Of a stretch of DNA of 64,000 nt, positions 33,954 through 45,954 are shown piece by piece. Position 1 is the first letter of the stretch; the number at the start of each line of letters is the position of its first letter. This stretch comes from Bidens hawaiensis (lineage: Eukaryota > Streptophyta > Magnoliopsida > Asterales > Asteraceae). The notes beneath the pieces are model-generated. The model had not been told where the DNA came from. It saw only the letters and a list, made by a program, of their open reading frames with translations, and ran no database searches. The translations under genes were made by a program, and so were the position numbers. The stretch is taken from positions 58,806 through 122,805 of the forward strand of contig JAIQDT010007601.1 of NCBI GenBank assembly GCA_021521415.1. The letters run 5' to 3'.

Positions 33954-35566
33954 AAATTGAGATTTGGGGTCAGGCTGAGGACCCGTTAAACTAAGCACTC
34001 TCGGGAGACAGCCCGAGTTGTAGAGTTTGTATTATGACTTTCGTTATTATTTGTTTTTATTTTTATTTATATTTATAAAAACATAAAAATACAAAAAAAA
34101 TTGGATATTTATTATAAAAATAAAAAAAAATCAAAAACACAAAAATATGTTTATTTCTTATGTTTCGTTTTTTATTTTGTACGTCGCTACATGCGAGCGA
34201 GTTTGAGTTATTGCAGGTATTATTATGCGCATGGTAGCTCTGACGGCGTTTTGGAACTGGTTCACCCGAGGTTGCCGCCGCGAATGAAATGCTATACGGT
34301 CGTTCAATTGATACACAGCTGGTGAAGATTCTGCATCTAAACCAGGGGAGTAACCCGTTCTCTGTTTTACCTTTTGCTTTAAGTTTTAATTTTGTTTTTC
34401 CGTTTTTATTTTATTTTATTTCTTTTCCTTGTTCTCGTCGAGGACGATTTCGTTCTAAGTGTGGGGATGGGAATTTATTTTACTTAGTTGTAGAAAAATA
34501 TTAAAAATTATATAAAAAGTTTTAAAGAAAAAATGTCCATTGAAAATTATTTTTATTCTACGTTAAGCAGGAAATGATATTATTACCAATGTGCTAACGA
34601 ACTCTCGGATACTTTTGAAATAAATATAATATAATAATAGAAGGGATGGTTTGCATATCTAATTTTGGATGTGTCGGTAGGCCCAACTAGCTTTTATAGT
34701 CCTCTTTAGCATGTTTTCATACATATAATAATTTAAAAACGGTGAAACCGAATTTCGATGCTTAGGGAGGATTACCATAATCCGAAAACTTTGAGATGGT
34801 AAGAATTAAATGCACTCAAAATAGCACACACCACATGTCCATCTTTTACGAGCTTAGAAATAGTTATATATTTTAGGGTGATATAAAAGATTGAAAAAAA
34901 AATAGAGAGAAAATAAAAGGAGAAGTATGTTTTGAAAGTTTGTTATGTATTGTATTATCCAAAGTTGTTCAAGACAAGCAAAATGCTTATGAAGAAAGTT
35001 ATGTATTGTAAAATGCCAAATGAGCATTGTTTAAAGTTAGAAAAAGAGGCCAATGATGCACATACTAGACGGGACTTAGAGTTTACGTGTTACCTTGGGG
35101 ATGGTGACTCTGAGGATACACTATTGGGGCTCGAAGGTTCTTAGTCAATAAATAAAAATTAGGAATTTATAGGACAAAGTCTAATAATATTTAGGAATAG
35201 CTCGTACGACCTCCACATGACCATTCATCCATCCAAATTTCACCGAGTGCATCCAATTCGTACTATCAACGAGTCCTTGGCTTATGGTGATTTTTCGAAC
35301 CAGTTTGCTTCGACTCTAGTTTTTCTAGCTCTCTTTGTCTAAGATGGGGTAGGTGTAGCCTTAATTTTTTAACTTAAAACGTTTAATGCAAAAGGGGGGC
35401 TTGATTGGCTGGTGGCTGGGTTTAAGTGGACAACAATATCGGCAATCGCGGTCAATATGTCAGGCTGTTTCTTGTGCTTTGAAAATGATAATAATCTGAG
35501 AGTTTGTTGTTTTTCACTTGGGTATGATCCTGTGTAGATTACTTTTTCAGGGACGAAAAAGACTTA
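33954..35566 (+). other. Post-pol region of element C, no gene seen
   Basis: About 1.6 kb. It starts with the Athila-like post-pol leader (AACTAAGCACTCTCGGGAGACAGCCCGAG, in two parts at 33990-34018). The rest is AT-rich with short open frames (34101-34325, 34932-35144) that I do not recognise. Athila elements often carry an env-like ORF here; none is visible. Confidence 0.6.
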
Positions 35567-35580
35567 AGTGTGGGGATGTT
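35567..35580 (+). other. Polypurine tract of element C
   Basis: AAGTGTGGGGATGTT directly before the LTR start TGATGTGTTG, as usual for Athila. Confidence 0.75.
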
Positions 35581-37288
35581 TGATGTGTTGTAAAACACAC
35601 TTACATTCCTTATCGTTTTATCATGATTTAATTGCTTTTTAGTTTAATTAATAAGAGGTTTAGCTTGTTTTTGCTTAATTTTACAAAGATGGATGTTTAC
35701 TTGTAGGTTATGAGTTATAATGAATAAAAGTGGCAAGTTTGATGACTCTAGGGGCTTATTTGAGCAACTTTGAAGACTACAACTCAAGGCCCGACCCAAG
35801 CCTACAAGTTAGAAGCCTTACATGCATAATATATTAATTAAACAAAAGAAAAAAGAACCCTAACAGCCCAAAAATCCCGAATTCAGCAGCCCCAAAATCA
35901 GCCCAAACTTGCGATCGGCCAGCAAGGAAGAAAGAAAGAAAAAAAGTGTGGCGGCTGAGTTGGTCGCTATAGTGACGGCTGGAGAAGAAAAATAACACCA
36001 AGGAGGGCTTGCTACAGCAGCTAACGGGTATAATCATCATAATCTCAGCCATATAATCATAAGTATTCATCCATAAACTTTGTGTTTTTGTTCAAGAACC
36101 CTAACTAGTTAAACTTGATCTTCTTGTTGGCTTGTTTTGCAAGTAATTTGAACTTTGACTTGTGTTTGATTGTTCTTGATTATTGAATGAGTTTACTTAT
36201 GTTTATGTTGATGTTTATGATGTTTAATTTGAATATTAGCTTTTGCAAGTAAACCTGTTAGTTCTACCTAGGTTAGATGATTATTGTTAGGTTTAAGTAA
36301 GTAGTTTGGATTGTTGATGATCATAACTTGATTTGTTAATGTAAAGTTTGGTTTAACATTGAATTAGGTTGTCTTTAGTGGCTGTGTTTTGATTAATAAT
36401 ACTCAATTACCTCTTGCTTTGATTGATTGAACCGGTTTTAGTTGATTTTAGCTTGTTTGAACTCTTTACTTTGTGTTTAGAGATTGTTTGCGGGGTGTAC
36501 AGCCGTAGGGTAAGTTTGGGTATATTAATTAGTGAAAATCAGCGGGTAGACACCTTCCTTGATACCGAGAGGTGATACGAAGTAAACTCGTCTCATAGCT
36601 TTTACTTGTTAGGATTAGGATCGTGCGAGAGCGGGTTCGGTTCTTGTCGGGTTTGGGTTTGTGAGCGATTAGTTGACCTAGTTTAAGTTAAACTGAATTG
36701 TTCCTCTATCCTTGGTTGCGTAGTATTCGTCTCCATTAGGGTAGTGTGTCGGTGACACCGAGAGGAGAGTCGGCATTAGAGCACGTTAACAATTCGTCAC
36801 CCGGTTTGTTCTTAAAATCAACTAAGTGTAGGCTAGGGCTTGTTAGTGAGACCGAGAGGTAATCTAGCTTCCTGAGTGAACCTTAGTTGTGTCATTCCTT
36901 AGGAGCCGGTGTCGTGAGATTCTACAATCCAGTAGCTTACTATACCTTCAATAGGATTCTTACCTAGGTAGACGTTTTTCCCATTGATAAATCTTATTTT
37001 CAAAGTTTCGTTTAGTCTTCTCAAATTAAGTCTTTTAAGTTAATTAAATTAAGTTAGGTTAAGTATTTAATAATATAAAAATCAATTTAAAATATATTAT
37101 TCTTAGGTGAGTCTTATTTAGGGTTAAGTATTAGATACGTGTTCACGTGCCCTTGTGTTCGACACTCGGACTTCCTTAGTGCTATACTATTAGTGATCGG
37201 TACACTTGCCGGTTTTGTGTGGCTTCTTTAGGAATTTCGTTTAATAAATTTAAAGCTTAGTTGTGAGAGCATCGTTAGACACACGTCA
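35581..37288 (+). repeat. 3' LTR of element C
   Basis: 1708 bp, ends ACACGTCA. Followed by CTCAG (37289-37293), the target duplication. Confidence 0.92.
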
Positions 37289-38349
37289 CTCAGCACCAGC
37301 TTTGATGAAGCCTGTGGATGGAGAATCCTTATATATGTACCTAGCTGTTTCAGGAAACGGCGTAAGTGATGTCCTAGTAAAGGATCGCGAAGGTGAACGG
37401 CATCCCGTTTATTATGTAAGTAAAAGTCTTTTAGATACCGAAACCAAGTATTCTCATTTAGAAAATTAATTCTTGCTCTTATTATGGCTTCTACTAAATT
37501 GAGACATTACTTTGAAACGTATACTATTATTTTGATAACTAATTATCCTGTTAAGAATGTGCTTAGAAAACCAGAATTGTCAGGGAGGATGGCCAAGTGG
37601 GCTGTGAAGCTGAGTGCGTATGATATTCAGTATAATCCTAGAACATCCATCAAATCGCAAGCACTAGCAGACTTTGTGGCTAATTTCAGCAGTGACATGC
37701 AAAAGGAAGCTAACCTAGAGGTTCAGCAACTAGAAGAAACCAAGGATCATTGGATCCTCTTCACAGATGGAGCATCCAACGTAAGAGGAACATGATTGGG
37801 TATCCTACTAAAATCGCCACAGGGGCACATAATACCCCAGTCCATTGCATGTGCATTTCAAGCCACCAAAAATGAGGTAGAATACGAAGCACTTATTGCA
37901 GGTTTACTTTTAGCCAAACAGATGAGGATCAGGTATCTTCAAGTTTATAAAGATTCTTTACTTATAACTAACCACTTTAACGGCTCTTATAACGTGAAAG
38001 GTGAAAATATGATCAAGTATTTAGAAATTGTGAAGGAATTAGGAAAATCCTTCGAGTCGTTTAGTATCATGCAGGTACCTAGAGAAGAAAATGCTGGTGC
38101 AGATGCCTTAGCAAACTTAGCATTATCATTGAAGATCCCGGATGATGTAAAGATACCTATCATTCATATATTGTCTCCGGCAATTGGAGCACAGGAAGCT
38201 GTGGAGGAAACAGTGGATTGCACAGAAAATCTTAAGGATCCTTCATCCTCCCGAAAAGCAGGATCTTGGATCCTTCTAAGTAAGAAGTTCCTTCAAGATG
38301 GAGAAATCCATACAATGGAAAATCATAAAGCTTTCAGATTAAGGGTATA
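37289..38349 (+). pseudogene. RNase H and archaeal-type RNase H of element B
   Basis: Resumes B pol after element C with APALMKPVDGESLYMYLAVS and YYVSKSLLDTETKYSHLEN, then a shift near 37468. Next is MASTKLRHYFETYTIILITN and the extra RNase H with catalytic Asp in WILFTDGASNVRGT (37750). A TGA stop at 37793-37795 is followed by GILLKSPQGHIIPQSIACAF, KNEVEYEALIAGLLLAKQMR and EENAGADALANLALSLKIP. Except for that stop this aRH is well preserved. Confidence 0.86.
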
Positions 38350-38372
38350 ACAATTCATTATTTTACAAGATA

Positions 38373-39500
38373 TTGTATATAGGAAAATCTTTTGCAGGTC
38401 CCTATTTAAGATGCATTGAGGATCTTGAAATACAAGAGGGACTCCAAGACTTCTACGAAGATGATTGCGGCAACCACACAGGGGGGAGAGCATTATATTC
38501 CAGGATACTTAGGACTGGGTACTTCTGGCCAACAATGAAGAAGGATGCAATGGAGTACTCAAAGAAGTGTGATGCTTTTCAAAGGCATGCAAACATCCTT
38601 CATCAGCCAGCAGAACCAATGTATCATATATCCTTTACATGGCCTTTCATGAAATGGGGAATGAATATTGTTGACAAGCTACCAAAGGCACCAAGTGGAA
38701 AAGTCTTTATGCTTGTTATGAAAGACTACTTCTCTAAATGGATTGAGGCAGAAGCATTCGTACAAGTCCGAGAAAGGGAAGTTATATCCTTCATTAAAAG
38801 AAATATTATAACTAGATTTGGTATCCCATCTGAAATTGTTTGTGATAATGGATCCCAGTTTATTGGGAAAAGAACTAGTAACATTTGTGACAGTCGGGGA
38901 ATCAAAATGATTACCTCCACACCGGTTCATCCTCAAGCTAATGACCAAGCAGAGTCTAGCAACAAGATCATCATCAACAACCTGAAAAAGAAGCTAGGAT
39001 TCAAGAAAGGCAAGTGGGCCGAAGAGCTACCTTATGTCCTTTGGGCTGACAGGATTACACCCAAGAACGCAACAGGCCAAACACCATTCTCATTGGTGAT
39101 TGGATCCGAAGTAGTAATCCCTACAGAGATGGTGGTTCCTACAGCCAGAACAAGCATCTGTGATCCTGAAGCCAATAGTGGAATCCTTCTTGAAGATTTA
39201 GACACTTTTGAAGAACTCAGAGATCTAGCAAAGATCAGGATGGCGGCATATCAACAAAGGGTAGCTGGGGCATATAACAAAAGTATAAGGATCAGAAGAT
39301 TTCAAGAAGGAGATCTGGTCTTGAGGAAAGCCTTCCAAAACACAACCAATCCGGCAGATGGGAAGCTAGTACCCAAGCGGGAAGGTCCTTATCTGATTGA
39401 ATCGGAAGTAGGAAAGGGGGCATATCATTTGCTCACTATGGAATGCAACAGGTTACCGAGAGCATGGAACGCTATTCACCTCAAGAAGTATTTTTTCTAA
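38373..39500 (+). pseudogene. Integrase of element B (copy 1, full length but altered active site)
   Basis: 375 open codons; the true start lies upstream in the polyprotein. Zinc finger region: DFYEDDCGNHTGGR and KKCDAFQRH, where the first His is Tyr and the last Cys is Phe, unlike element A (DFHEGDCGNH, CNAC). First catalytic acid: WGMNIVDKLPKAP has Asn (38664-38666) where A has Asp. Second: VCDNGSQFIGKR intact (38845). Third: [20 protein letters not shown] intact. C-terminal part: EGDLVLRKAFQNTTNPADGK, ending NAIHLKKYFF. Open frame but predicted inactive. The start of the 3.2-kb tandem unit falls on the CDNG motif. Confidence 0.85.
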
Positions 39501-40049
39501 TCATGATCAAGTATTCTCTGAGGATCGAACATCCTTATAGGATCAAGGATCCTGAAATTGGTAATATCTATCTGATCACTTATTTAGTTAAGATTTTTTG
39601 TTTTAAGGATAACATATTCTTAACATTTATTTTTTCCAAGTATCAAATAACTGTTCAGGATTCTAGTTAGAGAATTAATCTCTAAGAGGTTGGCCACCTC
39701 TCCTTTACATTTAAGGTACTTAACTATTTCCCTTGGCCTAGCCCACGATTAAGGTATGACTCCTGATGGTCATATCTTCCAAGGTTTAAAGGTTTTCACC
39801 CTTCTTATAAATTAGAGTTTCTACACTCTCGCCTAGAGCGCACGTTATCCAACGTATAGTCCGGGGCAGCGGGACCAGTACACGATTAGTGGCTGACAAT
39901 TTCGTTGTCTTCGGCTATATGGAGGATCCTACGATTTATGGTAGATGTACCATACCACCAGTTTATAACATTTTCATGTTATCTCAAGACAAAGGTTACT
40001 AACATTTTCATGTTAGCTAAGGTTTTGGCGTTTTCACGTCACTCACGTT

Positions 40050-40205
40050 TAGGCTAAATCCCGATTTGGGCGAGTTCCCAGTTAACATCCGTATTTTTGG
40101 GCCAGTCCCAAGTTTGGGCTTGTCCCCAGTTTTTGGGCTTGTCCCTAGTTCACGGGCTTCTCCCCAGTTGCACGGGCTTGTCCCCAGTTTATTGGGTTTA
40201 ATCCC
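40050..40205 (+). repeat. Minisatellite in the 3' region of element B (copy 1)
   Basis: Five to six uneven copies of a 19-25 bp unit with core GGGCTTGTCCCCAGTTT. It recurs in units 2-4 at +3227, +6454 and +9681. Element A has the same minisatellite in the opposite orientation at about 19005-19115, so it predates the split of A and B. Open frames across it (for example 40017-40217, - strand) are by-products. Confidence 0.8.
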
Positions 40206-40909
40206 GTTTAATTTCACAAGTTATTTGCATCAGGTATCCTAAGTTCAACTATAAGGATCACAAAAGGATTAACATTTATGGATCCAAGATCCTTAATTTA
40301 TTTTTTATGAGGATCGTGGAAGGATCAACACTTATAGTAACTTAGATCTAATTAGATCTTATGGTATGACTTCTACTTATTGATTTATATTTACTCTGTT
40401 TAAATCTTCATAAGTTCTTTTATGAAAGGATCCTATATCCTTATTCTGTTTATACAAGGACATTTTGTCTTTAAAACTTTTTATTAAAAGATATTTCTTA
40501 AAACATTCAACAAGATTAAAGCTATATCAAACAAACTTGTAAAATAATAAGTAACAAGTGAATAGTCAAAAGTTTTCAATTATTATTAATCATAAGCAAC
40601 TTGGATTTAATCAAAATCCTTAACCCGAATTTCACCATACAAAAGATGGACCATCCACCCGGGTTAAGCAAGTGTTACTAACCGTTCATAAAGTGTAGGA
40701 AAATTAAAATTAGGGGCATCAAAGGCTTCATCCGCACAAACAGAGGATCCCTCCACCTTTGCTACCCCCGGAAATTGTCTTAAGGATCATGGATCCTTTA
40801 CCCTAATTACTCTTGTCTGTTACAAACATAATCAATTATCCATAAAAACATCATCAAAATAAAAAGAAAATGGGCTCAAGCCTTGTCTTCAATATCCTTC
40901 ATCGCCCGT

Positions 40910-42063
40910 TCAAGCAGCTTCTTCACCCTCCGCTGCTGCTCCTTTTCCTTCTTCAGCCTCATCTGCCTCCTTCGCTCCACTTGCACCTGCTCCACTCGCA
41001 TCAGCCATCTCACTTTCCTCTTCGACTTCACCACCACCCAAATCCGCCAAGGATTGATTCCATTGCGCTATGTCCCATTAAGATTTTTCAAAAGCTGGAT
41101 CATTAGCTTCAGTTACCAGCTTGATTTTGGCCTGCAGAACTGATTTGACTGCCCAAATCTTCGCCTCATTGGTAGCTCGGTTGATCTCGTCCTGCATTTG
41201 AACTGCGAGTGTGGATGCGTGATCCTCGGCTTGTTTCTTCTCCTTGGTTATTTTGGAAAGCGCTTTATCCTTTGCAGCAGCCATGGACCTCATCCCAGCA
41301 AGAGTCTCCTCATATTCTCCAACAATCTTCTCATGATGGCTTCAAGCAGAGTTGACAGACTATATAAGAAAGCAAGACAAGATTAGGAGAATACTTGATT
41401 TATCAGTAAAAGGCTAACATGATAAAGGATCCTTACGGAAGTAAGCATCTCGAGGAACTGTTTCTCGGTGTCAAAGGGGTTCTCAGGTTCGGATATTTTC
41501 TTCCTTTTTGCTCCTGACTTGGCTCGGGTCGTGACTAGACGAGGTTCGGACATTAGAGTGGACATAGGAGTCTATTTCTTCACGAACATGCAGTCAATAT
41601 TTTCAAGAGAGTACTTGGATGCGGATTTTTCTTACTTCTGAGCACTTGTAAACAAGGATTCACAGATAAGTTTACAATTATTTCTTAATCAATATTAAAC
41701 TTAATTATAAGGATACTTACTTGACATGTTTGACCCTGAGTTTGATTCCTGAAAAGCTTCGACAAACTTAGCTTGAAAGGTTCTGATTGTAGGATCCAGT
41801 GCCAAGAATTTCTTGACTCTCTCTTCAACTCCAGGAAGCTCAGACAGCAACGCAAAGTTTTCAACTATACAAGGAAAGAAAAGTGTTTGTGAAAGAATCA
41901 AGTATCCTACCATTGCGACCTAATGATCCTAGATCCTACCCTTCTGGATCCACCTTTTGGGAAGATCGGGTCCACCGAGAATGGAATCCCTTTTTACGAA
42001 GAAAAATTGATTCTTCCAGAGTGTATCGTTCTGAGTAACCTTGGAGATAGGAATCACTTGACT
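40910..42063 (-). pseudogene. Antisense gene fragment, unit 1
   Basis: Read on the - strand: end of exon 1 (VIPISKVTQNDTLWKNQFFF), intron 1 (GTAGGA...), exon 2 (VEERVKKFLALDPTIRTFQA, ending ATGTCAA|GTAAG), exon 3 (SGAKRKKISEPENPFDTEK, then donor GTAAGG), and exon 4, coiled-coil-like (AKDKALSKITKEKKQAEDHA) and acidic at the end, stop at 40910-40912. It lacks the N-terminal part, removed from element B as a whole. Stops in exon 3 and exon 4 break it. The acceptor of intron 2 (ACAAG) is weaker than in A and D. Confidence 0.65.
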
Positions 42064-42133
42064 AGCTTGTGATAATGGATCCCAGTTTATTGGGAAAAGA
42101 ATTAGTAACATTTGTGACAGTCGGGGAATCAAA

Positions 42134-42727
42134 ATGATTACCTCCACACCGGTTCATCCTCAAGCTAATGACCAAGCAGAGTCTAGCAACAAGATCATCA
42201 TCAACAACCTGAAAAAGAAGCTAGGATTCAAGAAAGGCAAGTGGGCCGAAGAGCTACCTTATGTCCTTTGGGCTGACAGGATTACACCCAAGAACGCAAC
42301 AGGCCAAACACCATTCTCATTGGTGATTGGATCCGAAGTAGTAATCCCTACAGAGATGGTGGTTCCTACAGCCAGAACAAGCATCTGTGATCCTGAAGCC
42401 AATAGTGGAATCCTTCTTGAAGATTTAGACACTTTTGAAGAACTCAGAGATCTAGCAAAGATCAGGATGGCGGCATATCAACAAAGGGTAGCTGGGGCAT
42501 ATAACAAAAGTATAAGGATCAGAAGATTTCAAGAAGGAGATCTGGTCTTGAGGAAAGCCTTCCAAAACACAACCAATCCGGCAGATGGGAAGCTAGTACC
42601 CAAGCGGGAAGGTCCTTATCTGATTGAATCGGAAGTAGGAAAGGGGGCATATCATTTGCTCACTATGGAATGCAACAGGTTACCGAGAGCATGGAACGCT
42701 ATTCACCTCAAGAAGTATTTTTTCTAA
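42134..42727 (+). pseudogene. Integrase C-terminal fragment, unit 2
   Basis: Frame open from CDNGSQF (about 42068) to the stop at 42725-42727, but with no upstream integrase. It contains the third catalytic Glu (QAESSNKII) and the C-terminal DNA-binding part. Same residues as the end of the integrase at 38373-39500. No sign that it is expressed as a protein of its own. Confidence 0.8.
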
Positions 42728-44136
42728 TCATGATCAAGTATTCTCTGAGGATCGAACATCCTTATAGGATCAAGGATCCTGAAATTGGTAATATCTATCT
42801 GATCACTTATTTAGTTAAGATTTTTTGTTTTAAGGATAACATATTCTTAACATTTATTTTTTCCAAGTATCAAATAACTGTTCAGGATTCTAGTTAGAGA
42901 ATTAATCTCTAAGAGGTTGGCCACCTCTCCTTTACATTTAAGGTACTTTACTATTTCCCTTGGCCTAGCCCACGATTAAGGTATGACTCCTGATGGTCAT
43001 ATCTTCCAAGGTTTAAAGGTTTTCACCCTTCTTATAAATTAGAGTTTCTACACTCTCGCCTAGAGCGCACGTTATCCAACGTATAGTCCGGGGCAGCGGG
43101 ACCAGTACACGATTAGTGGCTGACAATTTCTTTGTCTTCGGCTATATGGAGGATCCTACGATTTATGGTAGATGTACCATACCACCAGTTTATAACATTT
43201 TCATGTTATCTCAAGACAAAGGTTACTAACATTTTCATGTTAGCTAAGGTTTTGGCGTTTTCACGTCACTCACGTTTAGGCTAAATCCCGATTTGGGCGA
43301 GTTCCCAGTTAACATCCGTATTTTTGGGCCAGTCCCAAGTTTGGGCTTGTCCCCAGTTTTTGGGCTTGTCCCTAATTCACGGGCTTCTCCCCAGTTGCAC
43401 GGGCTTGTCCCCAGTTTATTGGGTTTAATCCCGTTTAATTTCACAAGTTATTTGCATCAGGTATCCTAAGTTCAACTATAAGGATCACAAATGGATTAAC
43501 ATTTATGGATCCATGATCCTTAATTTATTTTTTATGAGGATCGTGGAAGGATCAACACTTATAGTAACTTAGATCTAATTAGATCTTATGGTATGACTTC
43601 TACTTATTGATTTATATTTACTCTGTTTAAATCTTCATAAGTTCTTTTATGAAAGGATCCTATATCCTTATTCTGTTTATACAAGGACATTTTGTCTTTA
43701 AAACTTTTTATTAAAAGATATTTCTTAAAACATTCAACAAGATTAAAGCTATATCAAACAAACTTGTAAAATAATAAGTAACAAGTGAATAGTCAAAAGT
43801 TTTCAATTATTATTAATCATAAGCAACTTGGATTTAATCAAAATCCTTAACCCGAATTTCACCATACAAAAGATGGACCATCCACCCGGGTTAAGCAAGT
43901 GTTACTAACCGTTCATAAAGTGTAGGAAAATTAAAATTAGGGGCATCAAAGGCTTCATCCGCACAAACAGAGGATCCCTCCACCTTTGCTACCCCCGGAA
44001 ATTGTCTTATGGATCATGGATCCTTTACCCTAATTACTCTTGTCTGTTACAAACATAATCAATTATCCATAAAAACATCATCAAAATAAAAAGAAAATGG
44101 GCTCGAGCCTTGTCTTCAATATCCTTCATCGCCCGT

Positions 44137-45290
44137 TCAAGCAGCTTCTTCACCCTCCGCTGCTGCTCTTTTTCCTTCTTCAGCCTCATCTGCCTCCTTC
44201 GCTCCACTTGCACCTGCTCCACTCGCATCAGCCATCTCACTTTCCTCTTCGACTTCACCACCACCCAAATCCGCCAAGGATTGATTCCATTGCGCTATGT
44301 CCCATTAAGATTTTTCAAAAGCTGGATCATTAGCTTCAGTTACCAGCTTGATTTTGGCCTGCAGAACTGATTTGACTGCCCAAATCTTCGCCTCATTGGT
44401 AGCTCGGTTGATCTCGTCCTGCATTTGAACTGCGAGTGTGGATGCGTGATCCTCGGCTTGTTTCTTCTCCTTGGTCATTTTGGAAAGCGCTTTATCCTTT
44501 GCAGCAGTCATGGACCTCATCCCAGCAAGAGTCTCCTCATATTCTCCAACAATCTTCTCATGATGGCTTCAAGCAGAGTTGACAGACTATATAAGAAAGC
44601 AAGACAAGATTAGGAGAATACTTGATTTAGCAGTAAAAGGCTAACATGATAAAGGATCCTTACGGAAGTAAGCATCTCGAGGAACTGTTTCTCGGTGTCA
44701 AAGGGGTTCTCAGGTTCGGATATTTTCTTCCTTTTTGCTCCTGACTTGGCTCGGGTCGTGACTAGACGAGGTTCGGACATTAGAGTGGACATAGGAGTCT
44801 ATTTCTTCACGAACATGCAGTCAATATTTTCAAGAGAGTACTTGGATGCGGATTTTTCTTACTTCTGAGCACTTGTAAACAAGGATTCACAGATAAGTTT
44901 ACAATTATTTCTTAATCAATATTAAACTTAATTATAAGGATACTTACTTGACATGTTTGACCCTGAGTTTGATTCCTGAAAAGCTTCGACAAACTTAGCT
45001 TGAAAGGTTCTGATTGTAGGATCCAGTGCCAAGAATTTCTTGACTCTCTCTTCAACTCCAGGAAGCTCAGACAGCAACGCAAAGTTTTCAACTATACAAG
45101 GAAAGAAAAGTGTTTGTGAAAGAATCAAGTATCCTACCATTGCGACCTAATGATCCTAGATCCTACCCTTCTGGATCCACCTTTTGGGAAGATCGGGTCC
45201 ACCGAGAATGGAATCCCTTTTTACGAAGAAAAATTGATTCTTCCAGAGTGTATCGTTCTGAGTAACCTTGGAGATAGGAATCACTTGACT
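44137..45290 (-). pseudogene. Antisense gene fragment, unit 2
   Basis: Same layout as unit 1. Differs by a few bases; for example the exon 4 stretch reads SMTAAKDKALSKMTKEKK instead of SMAAAKDKALSKITKEKK. Confidence 0.65.
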
Positions 45291-45360
45291 AGCTTGTGAT
45301 AATGGATCCCAGTTTATTGGGAAAAGAATTAGTAACATTTGTGACAGTCGGGGAATCAAA

Positions 45361-45954
45361 ATGATTACCTCCACACCGGTTCATCCTCAAGCTAATGACC
45401 AAGCAGAGTCTAGCAACAAGATCATCATCAACAACCTGAAAAAGAAGCTAGGATTCAAGAAAGGCAAGTGGGCCGAAGAGCTACCTTATGTCCTTTGGGC
45501 TGACAGGATTACACCCAAGAACGCAACAGGCCAAACACCATTCTCATTGGTGATTGGATCCGAAGTAGTAATCCCTACAGAGATGGTGGTTCCTACAGCC
45601 AGAACAAGCATCTGTGATCCTGAAGCCAATAGTGGAATCCTTCTTGAAGATTTAGACACTTTTGAAGAACTCAGAGATCTAGCAAAGATCAGGATGGCGG
45701 CATATCAACAAAGGGTAGCTGGGGCATATAACAAAAGTATAAGGATCAGAAGATTTCAAGAAGGAGATCTGGTCTTGAGGAAAGCCTTCCAAAACACAAC
45801 CAATCCGGCAGATGGGAAGCTAGTACCCAAGCGGGAAGGTCCTTATCTGATTGAATCGGAAGTAGGAAAGGGGGCATATCATTTGCTCACTATGGAATGC
45901 AACAGGTTACCGAGAGCATGGAACGCTATTCACCTCAAGAAGTATTTTTTCTAA
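45361..45954 (+). pseudogene. Integrase C-terminal fragment, unit 3
   Basis: Identical in protein to unit 2 over 197 codons. Ends with the NAIHLKKYFF tail and TAA. Confidence 0.8.

Larger units (their letters stand above)
28985..37288 (+). mobile_element. Element C: Athila-like Ty3-gypsy element lacking RT to most of integrase
   Basis: 8304 bp on the + strand inside the RT-RNase H junction of B, with a perfect CTCAG duplication (28980-28984 and 37289-37293). Its LTRs are 1722 and 1708 bp. The primer site TGGCGCCGTTTCCGGGGA is the typical Athila site (tRNA-Asp). It keeps gag and protease, but RT, RNase H and integrase core are missing. Pre-RT sequence runs into a scrap of the integrase C-terminus and a long 3' region. 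It is an internally deleted, non-autonomous copy. Confidence 0.9.

Noticed and set aside
39443..39670. 75-residue frame overlapping the end of integrase (MQQVTESMERYS)
   Set aside because: Out-of-frame overlap with the conserved integrase tail and then 3' region. It repeats only because the unit is repeated.
40017..40217. Frame with repeated GTSP/KPKLGTGP motifs, - strand
   Set aside because: A read-through of the minisatellite; the unit is also present inverted in A without a matching open frame.
40870..41143. Two overlapping + strand frames (MGSSLVFNIL and MSSISFIARS), repeated in each tandem unit
   Set aside because: They overlie exon 4 of the antisense gene, which is the better supported reading in A and D. 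Leu/His/Ser richness is the complement of its Glu/Lys/Ala codons.
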